Of a stretch of DNA of 64,000 nt, positions 50,967 through 61,427 are shown piece by piece (the first letter of the stretch is position 1; each line of letters starts with the position of its first letter). Origin of the DNA: Bryoerythrophyllum caledonicum (taxonomy: Eukaryota > Streptophyta > Bryopsida > Pottiales > Pottiaceae); the NCBI GenBank assembly GCA_963971425.1, contig OZ020526.1, forward strand, positions 18,505,173 through 18,569,172, in the 5' to 3' direction. The notes under the pieces are model-generated. The model saw only the letters and a program-made list of their open reading frames with translations, did not search any database and was not told the origin of the DNA. Made by a program: the position numbers and the translations under genes.

Positions 50967-52961
50967 TTATGTGCTATACCGCCTTGCTAAACTCTTGGAA
51001 GGAATGACAGGAGGGGATTGGGTGGACGTGACTGTCCCGTACACAATCAAACGCGGCACCAGCATCCGCACCGTGTTGATGGGTATGGCGAAGTTCACGC
51101 CTGACGACATTCCCGTGCCTGCAGATGATGAGTTGAGCATCGTTTAGTGCTTGTTATTTCCCGTAATCAAGGGTTGCTTCTGGATTTACAATGCCCTTCT
51201 TTTAAGAGCACTGATGGATTGTCATTGAGGAAGATTGGAACTGCACATACCTGAACGTGTGAATGTAGCAGTATTTACTCCGATTATACGCCCAAATGAG
51301 TCCAACAATGGCCCTCCTGAGTTACCTGCACAGTCCATTTCACCAGTGTCAAAAAGCAGCTGAGCAAAGTTGAGATTATGATGAATTTGGTTTTGGTGTC
51401 GAGGATTACCGGCGTTGATGGCAGCATCGGTCTGAATGGCACCTGCAATGGCTGTTCCAGTTGGAGAGGGAATTTCCCTCCCTAATCCACTAACCACCTG
51501 CAGTAAAACAGTCCCCGGAAAAATTTAATTCAATCAAAAAAAAGAGAAAGACCCAGATGGAAAGCCTGGCCGTATTGATCTATGTTGCCTAAACCCTAAA
51601 CCCTAAGCAAAGGATAGGCATTCATTGTATACCCCAGTCGTAAGTGTGTGCTGGAAGCCGAAAGGATTGCCAATGGCGAAACAATTTTGACCCACGCGGA
51701 TGTCTTCAGAGGTTCCCAGGGGAATGGGGCTCAACCTGCCTTCCGGCGAATCTATCTGAAGAAATTCACAAACAAAAGGCTCCCATGTCACCTTGACATA
51801 CAAAGATAAAGCCTAGCAGTTACATTGACGTGGAAGCTGACATAAGAAGATGTGTAATCCTCCAAGACTAGTACCCTGTTCTGTGAGCCTGTCTCCAAGA
51901 TGATAAAGTACCAGACATACCTTAAGAACAGCAAGATCGTGGCTCGCATCAACGCCAATCAAGGAAGCACCGTGCACAGTAATGGTGCCGTCGCCTCCGA
52001 GAACCGATACCTGGTTCACCCACTTGACTTTACTGACCATGCAAATGACAGAACAGCAAGGCAACTGTCAACAACTACACCAGCCAGCAAGAAACTGTAG
52101 TATTCCGGACATGAGGACCTTCCTCTGCGATTTCATCTTTGGTCCATTGCGTACCTGAGCTTTCTGTCGCCCTGATGAATCCATGGCCAGTTTCGCTATC
52201 ACGTGGTAATTGGTAACCTACAAAAAAACAAACACGAGCAGAATGTGATTTCCTAATATGGAAGAAGATGATCATTGAAAGCTTCTAGAGTTTCAGATGC
52301 ATACAATATGGCCGAACTTGTCCCAGATAAACCCGGAGCCTATTCCTTCCACCCTCACGTCATCGTCCTCCGTAACAGGTTGCCCTACAACTTTGGTACC
52401 CAATGTTTGCACACTCTGAACCGACACCACCGACCTCGATGCTTTCTGCACAGCTTTCACAACGGTCCACTAGGTCAACAAACATTGAAATATGAATGTA
52501 CTGTGATGATCAAAGTAGTATTCCAGATTGCAACAAATGAGAATTCGGAACATATATTAGTATAGATTATCACGTGGTATGGGGTAACATATGATAGCGG
52601 ATTCAAGAACCTAGACACAGAGAGAATAGAAAAGACTTTGGAAATTGAAGATTACCGAAAAGAGCGCAATCAAGCTGTCTTCCTCCTGATCGAATTCATC
52701 CTGCTGCAAGGACGGAAGCTCCAAAGCGCGCGCCAGACGCGCAGAGAGGAGGACCGCCGTCGTCGGCGCAGTGAAGAAGCTCAAGAGCGCGCCCCGGCGC
52801 GTGACGCCACCAGAAGTGGAAGCATCGACGTCTCCAGCTCGCAATGAGCTCCGGCAGTCTACCGAATTACAGCCGTGATGCTTCCGAACCCCTGCGCAGC
52901 GCCTCGTCTCGAGGCGAAATGGTGTAGACAATCGTGTGGATCGGGCGATGGTGATCTCCAT
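50967..52961 (-). CDS. DEG5: DEG5-type protease of the thylakoid lumen
   Basis: Eight exons in phase on the minus strand: 52656-52961, 52305-52469, 52155-52217, 51921-52010, 51633-51755, 51410-51497, 51251-51325 and 50967-51118, coding for 353 residues. A trypsin-like (S1C) serine protease. The triad is His162 (VTNYHVIAK), Asp203 ([10 protein letters not shown]) and Ser281 ([10 protein letters not shown]). It ends soon after [20 protein letters not shown] with no PDZ domain, which separates DEG5 from its partner DEG8. The N-terminus is a plastid transit region followed by a lumen signal: twin arginine at 55-56, a hydrophobic core ([19 protein letters not shown]) and ARA at 77-79 before the likely cleavage site. 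DEG5 and DEG8 of Arabidopsis form a complex that helps remove damaged photosystem II D1 protein. Start is the ATG giving [10 protein letters not shown]; no further in-frame ATG lies upstream. A plus-strand frame over the last exon is a shadow. Confidence 0.95.
51588..51606. repeat. Short interstitial telomere-like tract in a DEG5 intron
   Basis: About 2.7 copies of CCCTAAA (plus strand) in the intron 51498-51632. Such telo-boxes are common in plant genes; likely chance or a minor regulatory motif. Confidence 0.8.
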
Positions 52962-53081
52962 GGCCGAGAGAAGGAGTTCGCATGCTCCAAGGTGGCTCGG
53001 TTCTGTCTGGTCCCTGCCTTCTACACAAGATGGATAGGCACGCACCCGGCGTTCCTTGCTCAGAACGACGAACCGTCGCAG

Positions 53082-53205
53082 TTTCGTTGGACTCCTCGTC
53101 GGGGTTTCGTTGGACTCCTCGTCGGGGTTTCGTTGACTCCTCGTCGGGGTTTCGTTGACTCCTCGTCGGGGTTTCGTTGGACTCCTCGTTGGGGTTTCTC
53201 GAATT
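53082..53205. repeat. 23/24-bp tandem repeat upstream of DEG5
   Basis: Five copies of a unit like gttggactcctcgtcggggt, alternating 23 and 24 bp, start about 120 bp upstream of the DEG5 start codon, so in or just before its leader/promoter. The unit holds gactcctcgtcgg. Confidence 0.9.
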
Positions 53206-54180
53206 ATATTTTTTCTTTTTGTGTTTCTTACGATTTTATTATTATTATAATGTTTACTTTGAGACCATTACTTTGAAGCACACCAATTCATTTTCCAAAA
53301 AAATGGATTGTCTATTTATAAAAATCAATTCATCTCTAGAGGTTCTATTGGAATATGTTTTATTACTTTTTGAAAATAACACTTCAAAATCAAATAGATA
53401 GTATCGTCGCTTCATGATGGAATTAATAAAAATAAATGATTCAATATTTCATAAGATAAACAATTTCACAAATCAAATAATTTAAAGGCTATGTTATTGT
53501 TTATGAACAACATAGAATCATGATATTACAATGCTTCAAATTGCAGTATTGGACAATATGCAATGAAAATATTTTGTTGGGTATATTATTTTATTTGATA
53601 ATTATGGAAACTTTTATTTGGAAACTTTTATTTTTATTTTTTCACCAATTTTAAAAGATACTAATAAAGTGTAACAAATTTATAAATTTATAGACTCAAT
53701 GGAGGTTTAATTTGGTGATATAAATTCTATGTTATTTAAAACTTGATATGGAATAGAATGAAAATTCAAGTCATGAGTAAGAAGATTTACACCACATCTT
53801 GTAGACAAAGAGAGCGCTTGCTCGGTGATAAAAAAAATTGATTCTTTACTTATTAGAAGAGAACCTTATCCAATCAATTTTCTAAAATAAATCAATTACT
53901 TACCTCCTTAAATTCAAGTAGCAAAACTAAAGCCATTTATACAATCTACTCCATGGCCTTGTCCAGGCAATCTGTTGTAGTCTTGTTGGCTCCTGCAACT
54001 GTATGGGCCTTTAACCCTTAAGCGTTGGGGCAACCAAAATATGGTCAATGTATGAATGAAAATGTCCTCCACGGAAGTAATTACCCACAATTTCATCCAA
54101 CTTTTTTGTGTACAATGTCTACAAGTCGTGAAAGCATCAGCTAATGATGAAACCCGTCTCATTGAGGTAGTCATGTTTTA
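53206..54180. other. AT-rich intergenic, nothing recognised
   Basis: No gene or repeat seen. Confidence 0.5.
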
Positions 54181-54726
54181 AAGTAGAGGCACCCAATTCT
54201 GATCGGCCACCCAATTCCGATCAGTAGAGTATGCATGGCATGGTGCATGAAAATGGCAAATGCTTGAAATAGTGCATGAAGTGACCAAAAATTGATAGCT
54301 GAAAATCTGAAAACACAAGTCATTATCCGCATTGGGTCATGATGTGTGCAATTTTGGATTGCTCCACCTCAATTGAGCTCTCATTGGTGGCATTGCCTTG
54401 AAAGCCGAACAAGGCTGATCGATATTGAGTACCCTCCATGAGTTGGTTATCCATGGCATGTCTTTTCTCTTTTACTCACTCTCACTTATTGGCATTGGAT
54501 GAAGGAGGGCACCAAATCTCATGTGCTCTAGAGTTTGATTATGGGTTCAAGTGGTTTTTGGGCTTTTAAATTCTATATGAATTCCAAATCTTTGAAATTG
54601 ATATTGAAAAAATATTTTTTGAGTTTCATTCCTAATTCCGCATCTTTCTACATAAATGTTTTAGACATACAATGTCATTTGAGTCCCCAATTGGGCTTAA
54701 GTGATCGGAATTGGGTGCCTCTACCT
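54181..54726. mobile_element. MITE candidate with ~25-bp inverted ends
   Basis: The left end reads AAGTAGAGGCACCCAATTCT and the right end, on the other strand, AGGTAGAGGCACCCAATTCC; both go on GATC. A TA dinucleotide flanks each side (54179-54180 and 54727-54728), as in Tc1/mariner-derived MITEs. The left end has a second direct copy of cacccaattccgatcag at 54206. No coding capacity. Confidence 0.6.
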
Positions 54727-54728
54727 TA

Positions 54729-56767
54729 TCTAAAGAAAAAATGTTTGTGACATGGATCTTAATGTAGTGAATTTGATAAATTTCTAACCTTAGCTTTATA
54801 TCTGAATCCGAGCCAATAAGATGATATTTTTAAATTTGAGTACAACTAATGAAATGAAGGTTATGATGTCTAGTTTCCAATCCAATTTGAAAACTTGAAA
54901 AATACATTAAAATAAAGAAGTTAATGCAATTTGAACTTTGGATCTATTACCATGGTTCATAGGTTTTTAAAATTTAGATGAACACGGAAGTTTCGTTTAC
55001 ACCACAAGTTTTTGGCACTACAATGTCTACCTTGGTGAAAATTTCAGATTTTTTAAGCATAATTTGTATTCGATATGAATTTTTGTAACGTTTTCTTTAT
55101 AAAATCATTATAATCCATTTTTTTACCAAAAAAACTATGATTTTTGTGACATAAACAAGACATGTGATCTCATCTCTAAAAAATGAAATTAAAAAAATTC
55201 GCTGATATATAATGAAAATTAAAGCACACAATAGAATGGAAACGGGGGTTGATGCTTCTTTCATAAGCTTTGTTGTTCAAGGATTAAGAACTTGCTCAAA
55301 AACGTCTAGTTGACATTGAACGGAAGCAAATCACCCTCTCCAACAATCTTGTGTGCAATTGTCTAGATATTGAGCACAGCTTATGTTCTTCCATGGGCAC
55401 ATCAAAGCACATGTGCACAAGGTCATGGACCATGCCAACCTCCTCAGACATGAAGACGTACTTGCGGAAGCGTATGCCCTTCTTCCACTCCTAGATTGCC
55501 AATGCAAGTCCCAAAGGGGTGGCTCCGATCGTGGTGATGCCGTGGCTGTAGCCCGGTTGCAAGTGTCGGCCTCTATTGTGATCGTGCCTACAATGAGGCT
55601 GCAACAACCATTCATATAATTCATTTCAATTTATTTTAATATTTGTTAATATAATTGAGCTTCATTTATTGAAATTGATTTATTTAATATAATATAATAT
55701 AGTTTCATTTGATTTAACTAATCTAGTATAGTTTAATATAATGTAATCTAATTTAGTTTCAATTTATACAATCAAGTTTCATCAACGTTTTTAATTCAAT
55801 TAATCTACTTTAGATTCAATAATCAAGTTAATTTATTAAATTTATTTTATTATTATTACTTCATATTTAATCAATTGATCTCATTCACTTGCATAAATTT
55901 ATTATAGTTTGAGTAATCTATTTTAATTTAATTGATCTACGTATGCAATTTGGTGTAAGAAGAAACAATGTGATATATCATGTACTAGTACTAAATTATA
56001 CCATGCATACTACAAAAAACTATCATCAAATAAAATATAAATCAAAAGCCATCTCATTTGAACTCAAACACTATAATTTTTCAAATTTATGCTGTTGACA
56101 TCCAACAAGTTTGTAATTTTTTTAAAAACTCATACGATAGGAATTTGAAAGTAAACCCTTAGATTCTCTTCAATGTTTTATACAATGCTAACTTCTCCAT
56201 GCAAGCCAAGAACTTTGTTCCAGAATTTTTTATTTATTTTTTCTAATGATTTTTTCTCCTTAAATGGAAGAGAATGAAAAATTAAGATAAGAAATATGAA
56301 TTTAAGAAAGTGAATAATTGCTTCGCATGGTTTTTACAAGAAACCCTACTTAGAGCATGTATCAATGGTAACAAAAACAATTAAATTGGTTCAAATATTT
56401 GTCAAAATGCTTTTGTATGGACATTAAGTTGTACATTGGACATTTATAGATCTTTGAATTAATGCATGAATTATTCATCTTACTTAATCACAATTATTTT
56501 TTATTTTATTTTAAAGTTACAGTATATTTTCTTTTATCATTAGAAAAATAAACTTAGTGGAGTACTAAAATGTTTTTGTAACCAAGCATAAAATAAAATC
56601 TTCCAAAAATGAAATATTTATAAGCTCAAACCAAATGATGAAACCTAGGAAAGCCATATTTCATACAAAAAGAAAAAGAAAAAGAAAAGACGAAGTTGAA
56701 TGCAAAAGAAACGGCAATTTACACGAATTCTCTTTTTCCCATTTGGTTTTTTTCATCCATCAAGATG
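54729..56767. other. AT-rich intergenic with one coding-like scrap
   Basis: Very AT-rich except 55,320-55,600. On the minus strand this stretch reads as interrupted coding-like sequence, for example RKYVFMSEEVGMVHDLVHM then CFDVPMEEHKLCSISRQL, with an in-frame stop upstream. It looks like a decayed gene fragment of unknown family. Confidence 0.3.
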
Positions 56768-57050
56768 TTAACCCCTAAAGGACCACGACCTGATTCGCTC
56801 TGAAACCAGTCCAAAACTGCCACTGTCAAAAAGAGACATGAAAATCACATTTTATAGTTAATTTTGGATTTTCAACCGTGAGATCTTAAAATAGACTTCC
56901 ATATACACATGCCATCAAATTTTGGTTGCAATTCACCACACGGATTGATAGATTTTAGTATTTAAAGTCAAAACAATGGTTCATTTTCATCCTTGCGTTG
57001 AGTAGATCAGTTGACTTTGACTTCATTTTGTATCAAATTTTTGCATTGTA

Positions 57051-57630
57051 CAATAGGGTGACATTCAAATTGGCCGTTTAGTAGTTCCAGGGATAGTGTC
57101 CTACACTGCTGCCAACTTTGACACCCTCCTCAAAGCTGAGAAATTGTTATTTTACCATGAAAATTTGGGGACAACATCATCTTTATGTTGAAAACATGCA
57201 TACCAAATTTCAAGTCGAGGAGACTTATACAAAAAAACTTATGCATGATCTACCAACAAGGGATAGCTGTGAGAAAAGTGTCACAACTGCCAACTTTGAC
57301 ACCCTCCCAAGAATTGAGAAAATTTTTTTTGCCCATGAAATTTTTGGAGCAAAAACATTTTTATGTTGTTTGCATGTGTGGAAAATTTCAAGTCCAAAAG
57401 ACCCATACAAAAAATAATATTCCAAATCTACCAACATGTGTAGTTTTGAGAAACAAAGGGGAAAACCATTTTACTACTTCCAACTTTGACGCCCTCCTTA
57501 GGATTGAGTTTTTGTTGATACATGATGAAATTTTTGGCACAAGATCATCTCTACACTGGTAACATGTGGGATAAATTTCAAAGCCAAAAGACATACATAA
57601 AAAAAGTTATTCCATATCTATCAACATGTG
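57051..57630 (+). repeat. Left terminal repeat of the Tc1-type element, three direct units
   Basis: Unit landmarks are at 57111, 57289 and 57479, spaced 178 and 190 bp. Each unit runs ccaactttgacaccctcc, then a tttggagcaaaaacatcttt-like segment, then caaatttcaagtc, then atctaccaacatgtg. The units are diverged from one another more than the two ends are, so the tandem structure is older than this insertion. Confidence 0.85.
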
Positions 57631-58253
57631 TAGCTATGATAAACAATTTGAAGGTCATATTGAAAATGTCAAAATATCTTTGACACCTCATGCTTTTTCA
57701 TTGAACTCAATCATGTGAGTAAGCCACCAAACATAAATGCTTCTCAAAAAGATCAATAACATCTAAATGAAGAAGTGAAGAGGTGTTCCATGCAGAAGAA
57801 TCCACTTGGCCATAAAGTGTGCATTAGACACATGACAAATTTTTTCTTCTAAATATCTATTGAACACTATGTAAAGGGAATGGTGTGTGTGATTTGTGAT
57901 AGACTGAATGTTGAAACAATCCTCAAAACAGAGAGTGTTGTATTGTGGGATGCATGAGTGTTGATTCACATTGGGCATACATGATGAGTGATTAAGAGCA
58001 AAACGATTTTTCATGTATGCATAGGGGCTTGTGTTTTGGCGACCCTTCTCTCTCCTCTCTGCTCCAGTGCCTTGGCTCCCTTCTCTCCCCCTTGCTCTGT
58101 TCCAGCCCTGTTCTCCTTCCTCTGCCAATTGTCACGTGTCAATCCTGCAACCCCCTTTGCTCTGCTCTAGCCCCTTGGCCTTCTTCTCTCCCCCTTGCTC
58201 TGCTCAAACCCCTACTCTACTGCTGTAGCTAGCATCACGCACTCTATAAATTT

Positions 58254-59264
58254 ATGATGGAAATTTTAGATGAAATTTGTGCTCGCATCATATGTTTGAG
58301 TGAGGGAGGATTTACAGGAGTTCAAATTGCATCTACTATTGGAGTTCCTATTAGAACAGTTACAAGGTTAGTAAAAATATTTAGAGAAGATGGAACCTAC
58401 AAGCGCAAACCTTGCGGTGGAAGTCACGCTAAAAAGCTTAGTGATAGAGATGTTCGTAGTATTGTGCATTACTCAAAAATTCATCGTTGCTCTTCACTCT
58501 CAGAGATTACCAATGCATGTCCTATTCAAGTGTGTAGACGTACTATTCAAAGGGTCTTACATAAAAATGGCATTTTTAGTTGAATTGCAGTCAAAAAACC
58601 TTTTTTGACACCTCGTCACATGTCTCAACGATTAGCTTTTGCTCAGAAGTACCGTGGATGGAGTGCAAAAGAGTGGGAGCGTGTTGTTTGGACAGATGAA
58701 TCTACTTTTGAAATTGGAAAAAATTCTCGGCAAATTCATGTTTGGAGAAGTGCATACGAGCGTTATTCATCAAGTTGTCTAGCTCCTACTTTTAAAAGTG
58801 GAAGGACTTCTTTAAAGATTTGGGGTGCATTTGCCGGAAGACAAAAGTCAGAACTTGTCTTTATGCCTAAAGGTCAACGTTCTGCTAAAGATTTTATAGA
58901 AGTGGTTTACGATGCCAAATTGGTTCATTTCATGGGTCAAATTCCACAAGGAGTGCTTATGGAAGATGGGGCACCCGTCCATAGGAGCAAAATATGTGAA
59001 GAATGGAGACAAAGCCACCTTCTCGAAAAGTTCAACTGGCCTGCAAACTCTCCCGATCTCAATCCAATCGAGAACGTTTGGAGGATGTTAAAAGATGTTG
59101 TGCAACATGGCAAACAATGCCCTAGAAGCTTAGATGTGTTGAAGGTAGTTCTTGAAAGAGAGTGGAAGTTAGTCAATGGTACTAAGCTCCTTCAACTATG
59201 TCATTCTATGCCCTCTAGGTTACTAGCAGTGATTGACGCTAATGGAGGACATACACGTTGGTAG
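58254..59264 (+). pseudogene. Tc1-type transposase with one in-frame stop
   Basis: One frame of 336 codons plus stop, open except for TGA at 58581-58583. The N-terminus has the paired helix-turn-helix DNA-binding part: LSEGGFTGVQIASTIGVPIR, then the basic linker KPCGGSHAKKLSDRD, then a second helix set ending RRTIQRVLHKNGIFS. After the stop the frame continues IAVKKPFLTPRHMSQRLAFA. The catalytic core shows Asp in VWTDESTFEI, Asp in MEDGAPVHRS and Glu in PDLNPIENVW, with 34 residues between the second Asp and the Glu, so DD34E. Length matches Tc1 transposases (~340 aa). In this family the stop position is normally within a 'SR(V/I)A(x)KKP' motif, so TGA most simply derives from an arginine CGA. 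Cuts and pastes the element by recognising the terminal repeats. Read-through or an intact copy elsewhere could supply activity. Confidence 0.9.
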
Positions 59265-59828
59265 ATATGGAATAATTTTTTTGTATACATCTTTTGGCTT
59301 TGAAATTTATCTCACATGTTACCAGCGTAGAGATGATCTTGTGCCAAAAATTTCACTATGTATCAACAAAAATTCAATCCTAAGGAGGGCGTCAAAGTTG
59401 GAAGTAGTAAAATGGTTTTCCCCTTTGTTTCTCAAAACTACACATGTTGGTAGATTTGGAATATTATTTTTTGTATGGGTCTTTTGGACTTGAAATTTTT
59501 CACACATGCAAACAACATAAAATGTTTTTGCTCCAAAAATTTCATGGGCAAAAAAATTTCCTCAATTCTTGGGAGGGTGTCAAAGTTGGCAGTTGTGACA
59601 CTTTTCTCACAGCTATCCCTTGTTGGTAGATCTTGCATAAGTTTTTTTGTATAAGTCTCCTCGACTTGAAATTTGGTATGCATGTTTTCAACATAATGAT
59701 GATGTTGTCCCCGAATTTTCATGGTTAAATAACAATTTCTCAGCTTTGGGGAGGGTGTCAAAGTTGGCAGCAGTGTAGGACCCTATCCCTGGAACTACTA
59801 AACGGCCAATTTGAATGTCACCCTATTG
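59253..59828 (-). repeat. Right terminal repeat of the Tc1-type element
   Basis: Inverted copy of the left end, with the same three-unit structure (ggagggtgtcaaagttggc landmarks near 59,385, 59,570 and 59,755). Its inner edge overlaps the last four codons and stop of the transposase. Confidence 0.85.
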
Positions 59829-60480
59829 TACAAGGTCTAAATCTTTTACCATTGTCTTAAGCATGATGTTATTTCCCAACACACCAATTTTTAGAGGTAA
59901 AAAAGGGGTGTAGCATATTCAAAACAAGTGTGCAAGGAGTGGAGGTTCAAAAATTGCCATTTCACGTTTTATTTTTTTGTGAACTACGTATGTATTCAAA
60001 TGATAATCCAAACGGTCAATAAGAAGGTTTTCACCATATATTGTTGTTGAAAAAAAAAAAAGTGAAAAATATGAAGATCTCTAGGTTTTATGTAGAAAAG
60101 ATGAAGTTTTTTTCCCCCGTTGCCCGACAATGTGTGAAAATGTTTGACTTGGAATAAAATGCCTTTTTACACTAAAGACAAGATTTTTTTTTGAAAATTT
60201 CTAATTAAGGAAATATTATTTACATGTGTGAAAAATCTCAATGTCAATAGAAACTTTTGTCAAAATTTTTGGAGGTGCCCGAAGTCCCACTTTTTGCTTT
60301 AAGTGGTACTAACTTTCAAACCACAAATCCAAAAAAGAATAAAAAAATATCTCCACGAAGCTCTTATCAGAACCTATCTTGAAAAAAAAATTCAATTAAA
60401 AAGGATTTTTTTTCGAATTGTAGGTACATGCCCAAAATCCAAAATGACCCTGGGGGAACGTTTGGTCCTTTAGAGGTTAA

Positions 60481-61427
60481 ATCTTATTGCAACTTGTATC
60501 TGGTAGTTCTTAGTATATTTTTAAACTTGGAATACACTTTCCAATATACCGTATTCTATTGGCATTTAGCGGCGAAGAAGAGAATGAGTTGTTCCCCCAC
60601 ACAACGAGCCGAGCCCGCCCAATGCGTGGCTCGAAGATGCCCCAAGCAATGCACCGCGGTCGCCGGTGCCCGCGGACGAACTGGACAGATCTTGGATGAT
60701 AACTTGTGGATGAGATGGATGAGGGTCCATCGGGCATGCGAAAGGAGAGGCGAGAGAGAGAGAGAGAGAGAGGCGCAGGAGGCGAGAGAGACAGAGTAGG
60801 AAAGCGAAAAAGAAGCCTGCGAGGAGAGGAGATGTGTTTTTGCCGAAGCTCCGCTTGGCGATGGTGGTTAGGGTTTCGTCGGCCTTCTCCGCACTGCAAT
60901 TCGCGTCTCCTGTGTGATCGGAGCCCAGGTTCTGACGCTTCTGGCGACCCTAATTTCGTCGCATTCCGTCGCGTGACCTGAGTGGGAGCCAGCGCGGAGG
61001 ACAGGGGAGCGGGCGAGAGATTGCGGGGTGAATTCGAGGATGCTGCAATGTATGGCGCTGGTTTTATTTGGTGGAGAGTAGTAGGTTGGAATGTAGGGCA
61101 TGGCGGGGTGTGGCCCCTGGCGCTGAGGCTGTCGTGAGCGGGGAAGGAGGGAGGGGCGGGGCGGGGCGGGGCGGGGACCGGTTGTTCGATTGGCGCCTTT
61201 GTTCTCCCGCCCTGTGGCTCGGTTGGGAGAGCTGACAGGCGCAGGGCGTGGTTGGGAGGTGCGATGGTTGTGTCGGTTCTCTGGAGGGCGAAGCAGGTGC
61301 CTGCTCGGAGGAGCGATCGCGAGAAGTGCGTGGTTCTGTGCGGGGATTGAGAGCGAATCGCGGTTAGGGTTTTGGAGCAAGAGTCGGGGGTGAGGCGTGC
61401 GCTCTCTTGCAGATGTGACTCCCGGCT
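60481..61427 (+). promoter_or_regulatory. Promoter and leader region of the PWWP gene
   Basis: GC-rich from about 60,590. Contains a short (GA)n run (60752-60772), five GGGG runs with single-C loops (61153-61176), a likely leader-intron acceptor (gctctcttgcag, ending at 61412) and a start-stop uORF ATGTGA (61413-61418) ten bases before the main ATG. A long minus-strand open frame (60510-61880) overlaps it and is judged a composition artefact. Confidence 0.5.
61153..61176 (+). promoter_or_regulatory. Potential G-quadruplex, five G4 runs
   Basis: GGGG repeated five times with single C spacers, on the coding strand about 250 bp before the start codon. This pattern fits the standard sequence rule for a parallel quadruplex in DNA or RNA. 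Confidence 0.75.

Larger units (their letters stand above)
57051..59828 (+). mobile_element. Tc1-type (DD34E) DNA transposon with long IR/DR-like ends
   Basis: Both ends read CAATAGGGTGACATTCAAAT into the element and sit between TA dinucleotides (57049-57050 and 59829-59830), the Tc1/mariner target duplication. The inverted ends are about 570 bp (57051 to about 57630 and about 59253 to 59828) and about 97% identical over the outer 160 bp that I compared. Each end contains three direct ~180-bp units (landmark gccaactttgacaccctcc at 57111, 57289 and 57479). The right end starts inside the last codons of the transposase. Between the left end and the gene lies a CT-rich stretch with a ~110-bp duplication (58,045-58,215) and a TATA-like box (58242). 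Length 2,778 bp. It looks young: near-identical arms and one stop in the gene. Confidence 0.9.
56768..60480. mobile_element. Possible older TTAA-flanked element hosting the Tc1 insertion
   Basis: TTAACCCCTAAAGGACCA at 56768 and, inverted, TTAACCTCTAAAGGACCA ending at 60480 match at 17 of 18 positions. Both have TTAA at the outer edge, the duplication typical of piggyBac-type transposons. Removing the Tc1-type element leaves about 930 bp between them, MITE-sized and non-coding. A shared TTTTGGATTTT lies near each end. The pair of ends could still be chance. Confidence 0.35.

Noticed and set aside
50491-51147. Plus-strand two-exon gene model (products MLFAHLRENW... and AEDPKSAYSTLRQ...) between the uridylyltransferase and DEG5
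   Set aside because: The second part is antisense to the last DEG5 exon (50967-51118), whose minus-strand product matches the conserved DEG5 end [11 protein letters not shown]. The in-phase splice fit is coincidence.
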